A program made the position numbers and the translations under genes. Positions 23,395 to 25,079 of a stretch of 25,079 bases of DNA are shown here, piece by piece (position 1 is the first letter of the stretch; each line of letters begins with the position of its first letter). The notes beneath the pieces were generated by a model that saw only the letters and a list, made by a program, of their open reading frames with translations, was not told the origin of the DNA and ran no database searches. This DNA is from CAZEFK01 sp964511405 (GTDB lineage: Bacteria; Pseudomonadota; Alphaproteobacteria; Elsterales; Elsteraceae), in assembly GCA_964511405.1 (NCBI GenBank), contig CAZEFK010000109.1, positions 1 through 25,079 on the forward strand. Reading direction: 5' to 3'.

Positions 23395-25011
23395 ATGCAG
23401 GGCGACCTGGCGCGATCCATCGATCAGGCGCGCACCGCCACGATCGCCGGCGATGCGGCCGATGCCGAGCGGCTGTGGCGAGAGCTGCTGGATCAGCCGG
23501 CCCTCGATAGCGCCGACCGGGCCCGGGCGCTGACCGGCCTGGGCTTCGTCCTGCAGCGGCGCGGCGACGCGGCGGGCGCCGTCGAGCAGCTGCGCCGGGC
23601 GGCGGCGCTGCTGCCGCAGGAACCCGCCTGCCACAGCAATCTTGCTGCACTGCTGGAGCGCTGTGGCCGGTTCGCCGAGGCGGCCGCAAGCGTCCGGGCC
23701 CTGGCGAGGCTCAAGCCGGACGATCCGGGCATCCATCGGCGGCTTGGCGAATGCTTGGCCGCCATCCCGCCGATCGAGCAGACCGCCGAGACCCAGCGGG
23801 ACGCCGTCCGCGCCTTCGAGCAGGCCGCATCCTTGGCGCCGGACGATCGCGCCATTCAGGATAAGCTGGCGCGCGCCTATTTCGCCGCCGGCGACTTTGC
23901 CGCCGCCGAGCGCGTCTTCCGGTCGCTGCTGGACCCGGCCGACGGCGGCACGCTGTACAACCTTGCCTTGGCCGTGAGGCGACAGCGGCGCCTGGACGAG
24001 GCCGTGGCGCTGCTGGACCGCGCGATCGCCGCCGATCCCACGCAGCCGCAGGCGCGCGAGGTCCGGGCCGCGATCCAGCTGACGCACGGCGACTACGCCA
24101 GCGGCTTCATCGGTCTGGAGCACCGCCACGCCAATCCGACAATCGCTGCCTTTGTCCGCCCCTGGCAGGACGACGGCCGCGCGTGGGACGGGGCGCCGCT
24201 CGCCGGCCGCCGGATCCTGCTCTATGGCGAGCAGGGGTTCGGCGACGTCATCCAGTTCGCGCGTTATGTGCCGGCCGTTGCCGGGCAGGCGGGCGAGGTG
24301 GTTCTGGAGGTGCCGGCGGCGCTGGCGCCGCTGTTGCGGCACCAGGCCGGATTCGGCCGGATCGTGGCGGTTGGCGAACCGCTGCCCGAGGTCGACTGCC
24401 ATGCTGGGCTGATGAGCCTGCCGCGCCTGTTCGGGACCCGCCTCCATACGATTCCGGCCGCGCCCTACTTGACGGCCGATCCGGTTCGCGTCACGGCGTG
24501 GCGCGGCCGCCTGCGCGCGATCGCGGCCGGCCGGCCGCTGGTCGGCGTGGTCTGGGCCAGCGGCTTGCGCGCCCGCGACGCGGATCTGATCGCCGTCTAC
24601 CGGCGAAAGTCCGTGGCGCTGGCGGCGCTGGCCGATCTGCTGCAGGTGCCGGACGTGGCCTGGGTGTCGCTGCAGAAGGGGCCGGAAGCCGCCGAGGCGG
24701 CAGCGTTTCCGAGGGTGCTCGACGTGTCGCCGGCGCTGGCCGATTTCGCCGAGACCGCCGCGGCCCTGGCGAACCTGGATCTGGTGGTCACCATCGACAC
24801 GGCCGTCGCCCACCTTGCGGGGGCGCTGGGGCGGCCGGTCTGGACGATGCTGCCGTTCGATTCCTGCTGGCGCTGGCTGCTCGACCGCGACGACAGCCCC
24901 TGGTACCCGACCATGCGCCTCTACCGCCAGCCCGATCCTGCGAGTTGGCAGCCGGTGGTGGCGCGCGTCGCCGCCGACCTCCAGGCCTGGGCCGGCGGGC
25001 GGCGCCGCTAG
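23395..25011 (+). CDS. TPR protein with C-terminal GT9/heptosyltransferase-like glycosyltransferase domain
   Basis: The protein has 538 residues. The first 235 residues are tetratricopeptide repeats (GLGFVLQRRGDAAGAVEQLRRAAALLPQEP, NLAALLERCGRFAEAAASVRALARLKPDDP, KLARAYFAAGDFAAAERVFRSLL and others). The rest is a GT-B domain of the type found in many TPR-glycosyltransferases: ILLYGEQGFGDVIQFARYVP, LVGVVWASG, and the nucleotide-sugar half LVVTIDTAVAHLAGALGRPVWTMLP with DSCWRWLLDRDDSPWYPTMRLYRQ. It starts 9 bp after the peptidase stop and completes a three-gene operon. The sugar donor and acceptor are unknown; glycosylation of flagellin or another surface protein is possible but unproven. Confidence 0.87.
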   Translation: MQGDLARSIDQARTATIAGDAADAERLWRELLDQPALDSADRARALTGLGFVLQRRGDAAGAVEQLRRAAALLPQEPACHSNLAALLERCGRFAEAAASVRALARLKPDDPGIHRRLGECLAAIPPIEQTAETQRDAVRAFEQAASLAPDDRAIQDKLARAYFAAGDFAAAERVFRSLLDPADGGTLYNLALAVRRQRRLDEAVALLDRAIAADPTQPQAREVRAAIQLTHGDYASGFIGLEHRHANPTIAAFVRPWQDDGRAWDGAPLAGRRILLYGEQGFGDVIQFARYVPAVAGQAGEVVLEVPAALAPLLRHQAGFGRIVAVGEPLPEVDCHAGLMSLPRLFGTRLHTIPAAPYLTADPVRVTAWRGRLRAIAAGRPLVGVVWASGLRARDADLIAVYRRKSVALAALADLLQVPDVAWVSLQKGPEAAEAAAFPRVLDVSPALADFAETAAALANLDLVVTIDTAVAHLAGALGRPVWTMLPFDSCWRWLLDRDDSPWYPTMRLYRQPDPASWQPVVARVAADLQAWAGGRRR

Positions 25012-25079
25012 TCCGGGTTTCTCACGCCCTCCCAGCGCAACCCGAAGGGACGCCGCTTTTTGGCGACAGGGTGCGTCGC
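25008..25079 (-). CDS. Possible C-terminal end of a gene entering from the right (uncertain)
   Basis: On the minus strand one frame is open from the window edge to a TAG at 25008-25010 and would encode 23 residues ending WEGVRNPD. The stop overlaps that of the plus-strand glycosyltransferase, a convergent layout seen elsewhere in the window. The piece is too short to recognise and the open frame may be chance in GC-rich sequence. Confidence 0.2.
   Translation of the reverse strand, partial: ATHPVAKKRRPFGLRWEGVRNPD

Noticed and set aside
22477..24813. A 778-codon minus-strand frame opposite the peptidase and the second TPR-glycosyltransferase
   Set aside because: Spans two real plus-strand genes in antisense and has shadow-like composition without motifs.
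25012..25079. Terminator after the last glycosyltransferase gene (CTTTTTGG at the right edge)
   Set aside because: The T-run is not preceded by a stable stem; only weak 3-6 bp pairings can be drawn.

Overview
The window is about 25 kb of very GC-rich DNA. Its gene content fits an alphaproteobacterium, probably Rhodospirillales-like: hybrid histidine kinases, a HAMP-repeat kinase, a patatin/acetoacetate decarboxylase cluster, an LTXXQ periplasmic protein, a peptide ABC transporter and a dispersed double-hairpin repeat. This assignment is inferred from gene families and composition; no rRNA, tRNA or marker gene is present. I saw no CRISPR array, phage or insertion sequence.

Left part (1-5855, all on the minus strand). 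The window opens inside a HAMP-repeat signalling protein (1-717) with an unusually AT-rich upstream region that carries a 9-bp inverted repeat. Then come a metal-dependent amidohydrolase of the prolidase type, a membrane-anchored alpha/beta hydrolase, a hybrid histidine kinase whose second sensor domain is a LOV (blue-light, flavin) domain with its photoactive cysteine, and a Spy/CpxP-like LTXXQ protein followed by a strong hairpin terminator.

Middle-left part (5856-10641). A roughly 740-bp gene-poor stretch holds an OmpR-type tandem half-site and a REP-like double-hairpin repeat. It is followed by a minus-strand operon of a patatin-like lipase and two tandem acetoacetate decarboxylase paralogues. 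One paralogue has the full catalytic set; the other has lost the Schiff-base lysine and both key glutamates. On the plus strand a 35-codon remnant of the C-terminus of gamma-glutamyltransferase lies 4 nt ahead of a family 2 glycosyltransferase that appears to start at TTG.

Middle-right part (10651-18375). A minus-strand type I secretion ABC transporter (with a C39-like domain lacking the protease cysteine) is divergent from a five-gene peptide/opine/nickel-type ABC importer operon (substrate-binding protein, two permeases, two ATPases), tightly overlapped. A -24/-12 (sigma-54) promoter match lies just upstream of the importer.

Right part (18368-25011). A TylF/MycF-like methyltransferase on the minus strand is divergent from a three-gene plus-strand operon: a TPR-plus-SPINDLY/OGT-type glycosyltransferase, an S9 prolyl-oligopeptidase-family peptidase, and a TPR-plus-GT9-like glycosyltransferase. 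With the nearby GT2 and type I transporter, this is the best candidate here for an uncharacterised protein- or surface-glycosylation module, but its substrate is not in the window and its function is inference.
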